DNA of 64,000 bases, taken from Enterococcus canintestini. GTDB lineage: Bacteria; Bacillota; Bacilli; Lactobacillales; Enterococcaceae. Position numbers and translations under genes: made by a program. The stretch spans positions 1 to 64,000 of the forward strand of contig NZ_JXKG01000011.1 of NCBI RefSeq assembly GCF_001885735.1. Reading direction: 5' to 3'. Of the stretch, positions 19,744 to 28,668 are shown piece by piece. The notes under the pieces are model-generated. The model saw only the letters and a program-made list of their open reading frames with translations, did not search any database and was not told the DNA's origin. Positions within the stretch are counted from its first letter, which is position 1; every line of letters starts with the position of its first letter.

Positions 19744-19824
19744 GTATCAGAATATTGATACTGATCAATATTTTTTACAGAAGTTTGGACCACTCAAACT
19801 TTTGTGAATTGATGTTTACATCAA
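19744..19824 (+). promoter_or_regulatory. Hairpin-rich leader of hup
   Basis: Four inverted repeats stand in 81 bases. GTATCA (19744-19749) pairs with TGATAC (19756-19761). AATATTGAT (19751-19759) pairs with ATCAATATT (19764-19772), followed by T residues. AAGTTTG (19781-19787) pairs with CAAACTT (19795-19801). TTGATG (19809-19814) pairs with CATCAA (19819-19824). The first two share bases and exclude each other. The ribosome binding site follows at 19835. Confidence 0.55.
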
Positions 19825-19851
19825 GACTCTTTTTAGGAGGTGAAATCATCC

Positions 19852-20127
19852 ATGGCAAATAAAGCTGAATTGATCGAAAAAGTTGCACAAGCTACTGACT
19901 TAACTAAGAAAGACGCTACTGCAGCTGTTGATGCTGTTTTCTCAACAATCCAAGATGCTTTAGCTAAAGGTGAAAAAGTTCAATTAATCGGTTTTGGTAA
20001 CTTTGAAGTTCGCTCTCGTGCGGCTCGTAAAGGACGTAACCCACAAACTGGTGATGAAATTGAAATCCCTGCAAGCAAAGTACCTGCGTTCAAACCAGGT
20101 AAAGCATTGAAAGATGCTGTGAAATAA
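19852..20127 (+). CDS. hup: DNA-binding protein HU
   Basis: The 91-residue protein is a typical [22 protein letters not shown], the [20 protein letters not shown] arm with its conserved Pro, and the end [14 protein letters not shown]. As a dimer it bends and compacts DNA. ATG 19852 has AGGAGG at 19835-19840; the in-frame GTG at 19840 overlaps that site and is rejected. Codons are strongly biased, as expected for high expression. It sits behind an unusual run of hairpins and ends at a strong terminator. Confidence 0.96.
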   Translation: MANKAELIEKVAQATDLTKKDATAAVDAVFSTIQDALAKGEKVQLIGFGNFEVRSRAARKGRNPQTGDEIEIPASKVPAFKPGKALKDAVK

Positions 20128-20138
20128 TTGCAGTGAAA

Positions 20139-20173
20139 AGACCGTTGGGGCTTTCGGGCTCTGACGGTTTTTT
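20139..20173 (+). terminator. Terminator of hup
   Basis: ACCGT and ACGGT arms with an inner GGGC/GGGCTC hairpin around a TTTCG loop, then TTTTTT. Confidence 0.88.
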
Positions 20174-20335
20174 ATTTTGTGCTAAACTAAAAGTAGCAAA
20201 AAAGTAGCTCTCGAAAAGAATTAGACGTTATTTCGTAATTCCCAAATTCACTATTGACCCATTAATTAAGTTCTTTTTAGTTTCATTTAAGTTAAGTATG
20301 CGATTCTTTAGTTAGCACACAAGGGGGGAAATGAA

Positions 20336-21094
20336 TTGGTAAGTATAAAAAAAGCGTTATTGGTTCTAATTGTACTTTCGGGTTCTTTTTTACTTCAGAG
20401 AAATCTTTCTAAAGAAAGTGATCATACCGCAATCTCAACAGAGAATGTGACGGTAAAGACAAGTTCGCCAGAAGCACAGAGTCAAAATACCTTGCTAAAT
20501 GTACCGTTAGAAAGTCAATTTGAAGGTGAGGTACCTTTAGAAAATGGCTGTGAAATAACCGCACTTTCGATGTTATTACAATATTATGGTTTTCAAACAA
20601 ATAAAAATGAGTTAGCTGCTGAATTAACGTATGTTCCTGTTTATGAAGATGAAGCCAATAATATTCATGGCGATCCACAAGAAGGTTTTGTGGGGAATAT
20701 TTATGGGGGCGATATGGCAATGGGTGCTTTTGTCGAACCAATTGAAAAAGTAGCCCGTGCAGTTGTAAAAGATCAATATCAAGTTGTCAGCTCGCGAGAT
20801 ACAGATTTTGAAACGTTATTAGAACAAGTGCAAATGGGTACGCCAGTTTGGATTGTGAGTACTGTTGACTATGAGATTCCAAGTGAAGGTGATTTTATGT
20901 TATGGCAAACCAAATCCGGTAGTGTTTCTGTGACAGGATTGTGTCATGCGGTTGTTATAACAGGTGTTGAAGGAACCAATGTCTACGTTAACAATCCTTA
21001 CGGTCAAAAAGATGAAGAAATTGATCGTGCCGTTTTGGAGGAAATTTATGAAAAAATGGGTTCACAGTCGCTTTATTTAGTTGAAGCCGAATAA
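20336..21094 (+). CDS. Secreted C39-like (papain-fold) protein
   Basis: The 252-residue protein begins with a signal-peptide-like stretch (KKALLVLIVLSGSFLL) and no lipobox. The mature part has the C39-like protease pattern: Cys in LENGCEITALSMLLQYYGF, His in GLCHAVVITGVEG, and the following VYVNNPYG. Such proteins are secreted or surface-attached cysteine-peptidase-like enzymes with unknown substrates in Gram-positive cocci. TTG 20336 is chosen from the AAGGGGGGAAA site just upstream. No partner gene is adjacent: hup lies upstream and the ilv leader downstream, each beyond a terminator. Confidence 0.75.
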   Translation: MVSIKKALLVLIVLSGSFLLQRNLSKESDHTAISTENVTVKTSSPEAQSQNTLLNVPLESQFEGEVPLENGCEITALSMLLQYYGFQTNKNELAAELTYVPVYEDEANNIHGDPQEGFVGNIYGGDMAMGAFVEPIEKVARAVVKDQYQVVSSRDTDFETLLEQVQMGTPVWIVSTVDYEIPSEGDFMLWQTKSGSVSVTGLCHAVVITGVEGTNVYVNNPYGQKDEEIDRAVLEEIYEKMGSQSLYLVEAE

Positions 21095-21305
21095 TAAAGT
21101 TTGAAATCTTTTTAGGAAAAATTATTCTGGTGAAAGGAAAGTAAAGCTCATAAAATTTGTAAAAGTTTTGTCGTATGAACCTTAAAATCGCTTCATCGGA
21201 AAAATTTGTTATTTATAAATGTGTTATTAAAAAATGTTATTTGTTTGTGCTATCTTTTAGGGGTATTAAGCAACTAAAAAATTGTTAATATTGTCATTGA
21301 ATCGT

Positions 21306-21338
21306 CCTTAAGCTCATGAGACTTAAGGGCTTTTTTTG
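21306..21338 (+). terminator. Terminator between the C39-like gene and the ilv region
   Basis: CCTTAAG (21306-21312) pairs with CTTAAGG (21322-21328) with inner CTC/GAG pairing, followed by GCTTTTTTT. It lies 211 bases after the C39-like gene; the bases between show no gene. Bases 21339-21527 are A+T rich and hold nothing I recognise. Confidence 0.8.
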
Positions 21339-21527
21339 TTTAAAGAGGAGAAAAGGCAATAGAAGATTTATTTGGTTAGTAGATGTTATTATTTTAGAAA
21401 ATTTTATTAACTGATAAAAGTTAAAACTAAAGATTTTTATTCTGTCCGGAATATAATTTATTGATTATTTGAAAAATAATTATTTTTGTTGCTAAAGAAA
21501 GAAAATAAAAATAATTCTGAAAATTAA

Positions 21528-21556
21528 TTGACATTAAAGAATGAACACGATATATT
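21528..21556 (+). promoter_or_regulatory. Promoter of the ilv operon
   Basis: A perfect -35 TTGACA (21528-21533), a 17-base spacer and TATATT (21551-21556). It precedes the leader peptide and attenuator. Confidence 0.85.
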
Positions 21557-21607
21557 TAAAAAAATTAATTAAAAACAAACTATTTTTAAGGACAGGGGAA
21601 AACCTTT

Positions 21608-21667
21608 ATGCGCAAATATAACTTGAATTGTCAAAACGTCATTTTAATTATCAAGTTGAGGACTTAA
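21608..21667 (+). CDS. ilv operon leader peptide
   Basis: A 19-codon reading frame (ATG to TAA) encodes MRKYNLNCQNVILIIKLRT. Six of the seven residues in VILIIKL are branched-chain amino acids (Val, Ile, Leu, Ile, Ile, Leu). AGGGG lies upstream at a slightly long distance. The frame is followed by competing hairpins and a terminator just before ilvD. This is the arrangement of a ribosome-stalling attenuator: shortage of Val, Ile or Leu tRNA would hold the ribosome on these codons and favour read-through. Leader-peptide attenuation is known for the leu-ilv operon of Lactococcus lactis. Confidence 0.8.
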   Translation: MRKYNLNCQNVILIIKLRT

Positions 21668-21769
21668 AACACGGAAGTTGAGTAAAAATCCGATTGTTTG
21701 AGTCCTATTTGCTTTAGTCAGAGGGATTCTTACAAAAGCATCCCAAAAAAATTTGGGGTGCTTTTTTTC
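21659..21769 (+). promoter_or_regulatory. ilv transcription attenuator with terminator
   Basis: AGGACT (21659-21664, overlapping the leader stop) can pair with AGTCCT (21701-21706). GGGAT (21723-21727) can pair with ATCCC (21740-21744) as an antiterminator. Those ATCCC bases are also the 5' arm of the terminator, AAAGCATCCCAAA (21735-21747) with TTTGGGGTGCTTT (21752-21764), followed by a T run. The choice would depend on the ribosome position in the leader peptide. Confidence 0.78.
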
Positions 21770-21797
21770 TTAAAGGTTAAAAATGGGAGCTGATAAA

Positions 21798-23486
21798 ATG
21801 AGAAGTGATCAAATAAAAAAAGGAATCGATGCAGCACCTGCCCGGAGCTTGTTATATGCAACTGGTCAAGTTAAAAACATTCAAGATATGAATAAGCCTT
21901 TTATCGCTATTTGTAATTCTTATATTGATATTGTTCCAGGTCACGTTCATTTAAAAGAGCTTGCTGAAGTGGCAAAAGATGCTATTCGGAAAGCTGGAGG
22001 GATTCCATTTGAATTTAATACTATTGGGGTTGACGATGGCATTGCGATGGGACACATTGGCATGCGTTATTCATTACCGAGTCGCGAATTAATTGCGGAT
22101 GCTGCTGAAACTGTAATTAATGCTCATTGGTTTGATGGTGTCTTTTATATGCCAAATTGTGACAAAATTACGCCAGGGATGATTATGGCTTCTGTCCGGA
22201 CAAATGTCCCGTCTATTTTTTGCTCAGGTGGTCCCATGAAAGCAGGGATTGACAAAAAAGGACATCAAGTAACACTATCGACGATGTTTGAAGCAGTCGG
22301 AGCATATAAAGACGGCCAAATGACAGAAGACAATTTTAATTTTTTAGAACAAAATGCTTGTCCCACGTGTGGTTCATGTGCAGGGATGTTCACGGCAAAT
22401 TCGATGAACTGTTTGTTAGAAATTTTAGGCTTAGCTTTACCGGGTAATGGGACAGTTCTAGCAGTTTCAAATGAACGAAAAAAATTAGTTGAAAAGTCCG
22501 CATATCATTTAATGGATCTTGTGAAAAAACAAATAAAGCCACGGGATATCGTTACAAAAGATGCAATTGATGATGCTTTTGCATTAGACATGGCGATGGG
22601 AGGGTCCACCAATACGGTCTTGCATACCTTAGCAATTGCCCACGAAGCTGAGATTGATTACAACCTAGAAGATGTGAATGCGATTGCCAAGCGTGTCCCT
22701 TATTTAGCAAAAATTGCGCCATCTTCTATCTACTCGATGCATGATGTTCACAAAGCCGGTGGCGTTTCTGCCATCATTAATGAATTAGTTCACATTGAAG
22801 ATGCCATTCATCCTGAGCGCATAACTGTAACAGGAAAAACAATTCGCCAAAACGTTGCGAAGGCAACCATTCAAAACAAAGAAGTTATTCATCCCAAAGA
22901 AGATCCTTATAGTCCAGTTGGTGGCTTATCCATTTTATACGGCAATATTGCTCCAGCTGGTAGCGTTATAAAGGTTGGGGGTGTTGATCCAAGGATTGAA
23001 GTCTTTACTGGTAAAGCAATCTGTTTTAATTCGCATGATGAAGCTGTCGCAGCAATTGATGATCACACTGTTCAAAAAGGACATGTCGTCGTGATTCGAT
23101 ACGAAGGACCAAAAGGTGGACCGGGGATGCCTGAGATGTTAGCACCAACGTCTAGTATTGTCGGACGAGGTTTAGGCAAAGATGTCGCATTGATTACTGA
23201 CGGCCGATTTTCAGGCGCCACCAGGGGAATTGCAGTTGGTCACATATCTCCTGAAGCAGCAAGCGGTGGTCCACTGGCTTTAGTCAATGATGGGGATAAA
23301 ATTACCATCGATTTAGTTAACCGCAAAATTGACGTCGCCCTCTCAGAAGAAGAAATGGCTTCTCGCCGGGATAAGTTGTCACCTTTTAAACGGAAAGTTC
23401 AAAAAGGTTGGTTAGCTCGTTATTCGGCTTTGGTTACTTCAGCCCATACAGGTGGCATTATGAAATTACCAGAAGAAATGGAGTGA
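21798..23486 (+). CDS. ilvD: Dihydroxy-acid dehydratase
   Basis: The 562-residue enzyme removes water from dihydroxy acids, the third shared step to valine and isoleucine. Iron-sulfur Cys ligands are seen in [11 protein letters not shown] and [16 protein letters not shown], and the substrate region in [23 protein letters not shown] 21798 is preferred to 21783: GGAG at 21786-21789 lies about 8 bases before it, and [20 protein letters not shown] is the normal family start. It is the first gene of the operon and follows the attenuator. ilvB starts 5 bases after its stop. Confidence 0.95.
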   Translation: MRSDQIKKGIDAAPARSLLYATGQVKNIQDMNKPFIAICNSYIDIVPGHVHLKELAEVAKDAIRKAGGIPFEFNTIGVDDGIAMGHIGMRYSLPSRELIADAAETVINAHWFDGVFYMPNCDKITPGMIMASVRTNVPSIFCSGGPMKAGIDKKGHQVTLSTMFEAVGAYKDGQMTEDNFNFLEQNACPTCGSCAGMFTANSMNCLLEILGLALPGNGTVLAVSNERKKLVEKSAYHLMDLVKKQIKPRDIVTKDAIDDAFALDMAMGGSTNTVLHTLAIAHEAEIDYNLEDVNAIAKRVPYLAKIAPSSIYSMHDVHKAGGVSAIINELVHIEDAIHPERITVTGKTIRQNVAKATIQNKEVIHPKEDPYSPVGGLSILYGNIAPAGSVIKVGGVDPRIEVFTGKAICFNSHDEAVAAIDDHTVQKGHVVVIRYEGPKGGPGMPEMLAPTSSIVGRGLGKDVALITDGRFSGATRGIAVGHISPEAASGGPLALVNDGDKITIDLVNRKIDVALSEEEMASRRDKLSPFKRKVQKGWLARYSALVTSAHTGGIMKLPEEME

Positions 23487-23491
23487 GATCT

Positions 23492-25201
23492 ATGGCAAGT
23501 ACACAAAAAAATGCAATCGTTTCAGACAAAATTTCCGGAGCAAAGCTGTTATTAGAGAGTTTAGTTAAACAAAACGTTGAAATTATTTTTGGTTATCCTG
23601 GCGGTGCTGTCTTGCCATTATATGATGCCCTTTATCAAAATAACATTCCCAATATTTTAACTCGCCACGAACAAGGAGCAGTGCATGCAGCCCAAGGATA
23701 CGCTAAATCGACAGGCAAACCAGGAGTTGTGATTGTAACAAGTGGGCCTGGAGCGACTAATGTCGTGACTGGTATTGCAGATGCTATGAGTGATTCTGTG
23801 CCGTTAGTGGTGATTACAGGTCAAGTAGTCACAGAAGGAATCGGCAAAGATGCTTTTCAAGAAGCTGATATTTTAGGTATCACACTGCCGATTACAAAAA
23901 ATAATTATCAAGTTCGTAATATTAACGATCTACCAAGAATTATAAGTGAAGCGTTTCACATTGCAACTACTGGCAGAAAAGGGCCAGTTGTAATCGACTT
24001 GCCTAAAGATATGACGGTTTGTCAAACGCTAGGACAAGCTGATTGTCCGGTTGATTTGGAGAGTTATCATCCTAATACTGAACCTTCACCACTTCAAATT
24101 CGGCGTTTAATGGAAAATTTAGCGACAGCAAAACGTCCCGTGATATTAGCCGGCGGTGGGGTGGTAGCCGCAGAAGCTTCAAAAGAACTTACCTACTTTG
24201 CAGAGAAATATCAAATTCCTATTATTGCAAGTTTGTTGGGATTGGGTGTTGTTTCTTCTGATCATGAATTGTTTTTAGGCATGGCGGGAATGCATGGATC
24301 TTATGCAGCGAATATGGGGTTAGTTGAGTGTGATTTACTCATTAATCTTGGTTGTCGCTTTTCGGATCGACTTGCTACTTCCTCAAAAGATTTTGCCAAA
24401 AATGCGACGGTGGTTCATGTGGATATTGATCCAGCAGAAATTGGCAAAGTGATTCCGACTACAATTCCAATTGTTGCCGATGTGAAAAAAACACTTTTGG
24501 CGCTGTTAGATTGTGAATGTGCCATCCCAGATACTCGTGAATGGCAAAATCTTTGTCAAAAGCGCAGAAAAGAGCAGCCTTTTAAGTATGACCGCTGTGA
24601 TAATTCAGAGATTAAACCACAAAAAGTGATTGAACTTGTCGGTAAATTAACTAAAGGTAATGCGATTGTGGCAACTGATGTTGGACAACATCAAATGTGG
24701 GTGGCCCAATATTATCCTTTTAAATTTGCAAAGCAATTAATTACTAGTGGTGGTTTAGGAACAATGGGATATGGTATTCCTGCTGGGATTGGGGCTAAAT
24801 TGGGTAATCCGACTAAACAAGTTGTCGTTTTTGTTGGAGATGGTGGCTTTCAAATGACGAATCAAGAATTTGCGATTTTAAATGAACACCAATTAGCAAT
24901 TAAATTCATTTTACTTAATAACAGTTCTTTAGGGATGGTGCGTCAGTGGCAAGAAGTTTTCTTTGACAATCGCCGGTCTCAGTCTGTTTTTGAAAATTCA
25001 CCAGATTTTGTCATGTTAGCAAAAGCTTATGGAATTGAAGCCGATCGAGTTGATGATCCTGAGACGATGGAAGCCGATTTTACTACTGCTTTTAACAAAC
25101 CTGGACCAGGCCTCATTGAAGTGGTTGTTTCTGCTACAGAACATGTTTTACCAATGATTCCGCCAGGTAAAGCTAACGATCAAATGATGGGGGTGGATTA
25201 A
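23492..25201 (+). CDS. ilvB: Acetolactate synthase, large (catalytic) subunit
   Basis: The 569-residue thiamine-diphosphate enzyme condenses pyruvate (or pyruvate with 2-oxobutyrate) to acetohydroxy acids. The active-site Glu is in ILTRHEQGAVHAAQGYAKST, and the ThDP motif is VVFVGDGGFQMTNQEF to LLNNSSLGMVRQWQ. Pairing with a regulatory subunit marks it as the anabolic form rather than the AlsS type. ATG 23492 has GGAG 8 bases upstream, overlapping the ilvD stop. ilvN follows after 1 base. Confidence 0.95.
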   Translation: MASTQKNAIVSDKISGAKLLLESLVKQNVEIIFGYPGGAVLPLYDALYQNNIPNILTRHEQGAVHAAQGYAKSTGKPGVVIVTSGPGATNVVTGIADAMSDSVPLVVITGQVVTEGIGKDAFQEADILGITLPITKNNYQVRNINDLPRIISEAFHIATTGRKGPVVIDLPKDMTVCQTLGQADCPVDLESYHPNTEPSPLQIRRLMENLATAKRPVILAGGGVVAAEASKELTYFAEKYQIPIIASLLGLGVVSSDHELFLGMAGMHGSYAANMGLVECDLLINLGCRFSDRLATSSKDFAKNATVVHVDIDPAEIGKVIPTTIPIVADVKKTLLALLDCECAIPDTREWQNLCQKRRKEQPFKYDRCDNSEIKPQKVIELVGKLTKGNAIVATDVGQHQMWVAQYYPFKFAKQLITSGGLGTMGYGIPAGIGAKLGNPTKQVVVFVGDGGFQMTNQEFAILNEHQLAIKFILLNNSSLGMVRQWQEVFFDNRRSQSVFENSPDFVMLAKAYGIEADRVDDPETMEADFTTAFNKPGPGLIEVVVSATEHVLPMIPPGKANDQMMGVD

Positions 25202-25202
25202 A

Positions 25203-25679
25203 ATGAAACGGATGATCACCGCCTTAGTCTACAATCAAGTAGGGGTATTAAGTCGTATCAGTAGCGTTTTATATCGGCGCCAAGTGAATATTGAAAGTAT
25301 TTCAGTTGGACAAACTGAAGATCAGGAAATTTCGCGAATGACTTTTGTTATTAGTGTAAATGACTTAGCGGAAGTTGAGCAGGTGACAAAACAATTAAAC
25401 AAACAAATTGCAGTCGTAAAAGTTTCTGATATTACCGCTGAGCCCCATTTAGAAAGAGAATTGGCACTAGTGAAAGTGAATGCTCCAGCTTTTACTCGTA
25501 CCGAAATTAAAACGATGATTGAACCATTTCGAGCTGATATTGTGGATGTTGGTTTAAAAACAATCGCAGTTCAAATTGCAGGCTCTTCAGAAAAAGTTGA
25601 TGCTTGTATTGATATTTTACGTCCATATGGCATTAAAGAAATGGCACGTACCGGCATCACCGGTTTTACTAGAGGTTAA
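25203..25679 (+). CDS. ilvN: Acetolactate synthase, small (regulatory) subunit
   Basis: The 158-residue protein has an N-terminal ACT domain (MITALVYNQVGVLSRISSVL, then VNIESISVGQTED) and the second small-subunit domain (ELALVKVNAPAFTRTEI). It binds valine and gives feedback inhibition of IlvB. The ATG is one base after the ilvB stop, so translation is coupled. Length is typical of the short IlvN/IlvH type. Confidence 0.95.
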   Translation: MKRMITALVYNQVGVLSRISSVLYRRQVNIESISVGQTEDQEISRMTFVISVNDLAEVEQVTKQLNKQIAVVKVSDITAEPHLERELALVKVNAPAFTRTEIKTMIEPFRADIVDVGLKTIAVQIAGSSEKVDACIDILRPYGIKEMARTGITGFTRG

Positions 25680-25702
25680 TCGCAAGGAATTGCTGTTAAT
25701 AG

Positions 25703-26725
<1,023 letters not shown>

Positions 26726-26743
26726 TATTAGGAGGTGGAAACC

Positions 26744-28000
26744 TTGGACTTGATTACAGATGTTGAAGTGAAAGACGCCTACCAAGTATTAAAAAAAGCA
26801 GTGACGCACACACCTTTACAATATGATCGCTACTTATCGGAAAAATATGGGGCAACTATTTTATTAAAGCGAGAAGATCTACAAAAAGTGCGCTCATTTA
26901 AGTTACGAGGCGCTTATTATGCGATTAAACAATTGTCCGCAGAACAACTAGTAAACGGTGTGGTTTGTGCCAGTGCTGGTAATCATGCCCAAGGTGTAGC
27001 TTATACTAGTTGTGAAATGAATATTCCAGCGGTCATTTTTATGCCCACCACAACGCCACAACAAAAAATTGCACAAGTTGAATTTTTTGGCGGTAAAAAA
27101 GTTTCAATTCAATTAATTGGCGATACTTTTGATGCTTCGGCTAAAGCGGCAAAAGAATTTGCACGAAAACAAAAGATGGCCTTTATCGCACCTTTTAATG
27201 ATCATAATATTATTGCCGGCCAGGGAACATTAGCACTGGAGATGATGCGCGATGCTAAAAAAGAAGGTTTTAAACCAGATTATATTTTAGCTGCAATTGG
27301 TGGAGGTGGGCTAATTAGCGGTGTGGCGGCTTATGTAAAAAATACCAGTCCATCTACGAAAATTATTGGCGTTGAACCAAAAGGCGCACCGTCAATGCAG
27401 GCTGCCTTTGACAATAATGGTCCCATAGCTTTAAAGCAAATTGATAAATTCGTCGACGGTGCAGCCGTTAAAGAAGTTGGTTCACTCACGTATTTTCAGA
27501 CTAAAAATTATTTGGATTATTTAGTAACAGTAGATGAAGGTGCGGTTTGCTCGACAATTTTAGAATTATATACAAAACAAGCAATCGTGGCAGAACCAGC
27601 TGGTGCCCTCAGTGTAGCCGCTTTAGAAGTTTTAAAAAAGGAAATTAAAGGTAAAACTGTTATCTGTGTAATTAGTGGTGGAAATAATGATATCAGTCGC
27701 ATGGCAGAAATTGAAGAACGGTCGTTGGTGTATGAAGGATTACAACATTATTTTGTAGTGAATTTTCCCCAGCGGCCAGGTGCACTAAAAGAATTTGTCA
27801 GTGAAGTTTTAGGACCCAATGACGATATAACGCGTTTTGAGTATACCAAAAAAATAAATCGAGGCACTGGACCAGTAGTATTGGGTATTTTGCTTAAACA
27901 AACTAGCGACTTAGCTACGCTGTTAACCCGATTAGCTGAATTTGATCCAACATATATTGATCTACAAAAAGAGCCCTCTCTTTATTCTTTGTTGGTTTAG
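26744..28000 (+). CDS. ilvA: Threonine dehydratase (deaminase), biosynthetic
   Basis: The 418-residue PLP enzyme makes 2-oxobutyrate from threonine, the first step to isoleucine. The PLP lysine is in LQKVRSFKLRGAYYAI, and the phosphate-binding Gly-rich loop is AAIGGGGLISG. A single C-terminal ACT-like domain (about 330-418) fits the shorter B. subtilis-type enzyme and implies feedback control. TTG 26744 has GGAGG 8 bases upstream; the in-frame GTG at 26735 overlaps that site. With ilvDBNC it completes isoleucine synthesis apart from the transaminase. No leu genes follow. Confidence 0.93.
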   Translation: MDLITDVEVKDAYQVLKKAVTHTPLQYDRYLSEKYGATILLKREDLQKVRSFKLRGAYYAIKQLSAEQLVNGVVCASAGNHAQGVAYTSCEMNIPAVIFMPTTTPQQKIAQVEFFGGKKVSIQLIGDTFDASAKAAKEFARKQKMAFIAPFNDHNIIAGQGTLALEMMRDAKKEGFKPDYILAAIGGGGLISGVAAYVKNTSPSTKIIGVEPKGAPSMQAAFDNNGPIALKQIDKFVDGAAVKEVGSLTYFQTKNYLDYLVTVDEGAVCSTILELYTKQAIVAEPAGALSVAALEVLKKEIKGKTVICVISGGNNDISRMAEIEERSLVYEGLQHYFVVNFPQRPGALKEFVSEVLGPNDDITRFEYTKKINRGTGPVVLGILLKQTSDLATLLTRLAEFDPTYIDLQKEPSLYSLLV

Positions 28001-28083
28001 CGGTGGTGACAGAAACAATCAACTTCAAGAAATAAGACAAAATTTAAAGAAAATAACTTTTCAAATTTTCTCTTATTAAAAAT

Positions 28084-28112
28084 GGAAACTGTTTTTGTTA
28101 CAGCTTCTTTTT
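28084..28112 (+). terminator. Probable terminator of the ilv operon
   Basis: GGAAACTGT (28084-28092) pairs with ACAGCTTC (28100-28107) with one mismatch, followed by five T residues. Confidence 0.6.
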
Positions 28113-28162
28113 AAGTTGTTGGCGTTAAAAGGTGATATAATTTGGTACTGAAGTTGTCTTAT

Positions 28163-28191
28163 TTGCAGTGAAAAGATAAATATGTTATATT
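28163..28191 (+). promoter_or_regulatory. Promoter of the alternative S14 gene
   Basis: TTGCAG (28163-28168), a 17-base spacer and TATATT (28186-28191) with an extended TG element. Its end overlaps the Zur-like operator. Confidence 0.65.
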
Positions 28192-28219
28192 TATAAAGCG
28201 TAAGAATTACGTTTTATAA
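28191..28219 (+). promoter_or_regulatory. Zur-like operator upstream of the alternative S14 gene
   Basis: A 29-base palindrome has arms TTATAAAGCGTAA (28191-28203) and TTACGTTTTATAA (28207-28219), one mismatch in 13. The core CGTAA-N3-TTACG matches the B. subtilis Zur box. It overlaps the predicted transcription start, fitting repression when zinc is sufficient. Confidence 0.72.
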
Positions 28220-28272
28220 AATAAATAAGCTCAAGAAATTGTCTGTTAGCGTAAAAAGAAAGGACAGTTTAA

Positions 28273-28542
28273 ATGGCAAAAAAATCTAAAATTGCAAAAG
28301 CAAAAAAACAAGAAGCGATGATTGCTCGCTATTCGAACATCCGCTATGAATTAAAACAAAATCACGATTACGAAGCGTTAGCAAAGTTACCCAAAGATTC
28401 CAATCCCAATCGATTGAAAAATCGGGATCGCATCGATGGACGTCCAAGAGGTTATATGCGAAAATTTGGAATGTCACGGGTTAAATTTAGAGAATTAGCC
28501 CATGAAGGTAAAATTCCCGGCGTGAAAAAAGCGAGCTGGTAA
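28273..28542 (+). CDS. rpsN: 30S ribosomal protein S14, zinc-independent paralogue
   Basis: The 89-residue protein is the long S14 form ([20 protein letters not shown] to IPGVKKASW) with no cysteine, so it cannot hold the zinc of the short 61-residue form. It replaces the zinc-binding S14 in the small subunit when zinc is scarce. The gene stands alone, outside the ribosomal protein operons, which also marks it as the spare copy. AAAGGA precedes the ATG. Its promoter carries a Zur-type palindrome and a terminator follows. Confidence 0.93.
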   Translation: MAKKSKIAKAKKQEAMIARYSNIRYELKQNHDYEALAKLPKDSNPNRLKNRDRIDGRPRGYMRKFGMSRVKFRELAHEGKIPGVKKASW

Positions 28543-28558
28543 TTAATAATGTTTTTTT

Positions 28559-28590
28559 AAACTTCTCATTAAATTTGGGAAGTTTTTTTT
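28559..28590 (+). terminator. Terminator of the S14 gene
   Basis: AAACTTCTC (28559-28567) pairs with GGGAAGTTT (28577-28585), then a T run. Confidence 0.88.
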
Positions 28591-28668
28591 CTTTTTTTGA
28601 CAGTGAAAAAACGGCGAAATCTTTTGGTTCTCTAGCTTTTAATGATAAACTTGTAATAGGAGGAGCTT

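Noticed and set aside
21240-21338. Possible small RNA ending at the terminator at 21306-21338
   Set aside because: An extended -10-like TGCTATCTT is present at 21248-21256, but there is no -35 and no known RNA family; the hairpin can simply terminate the C39-like gene.
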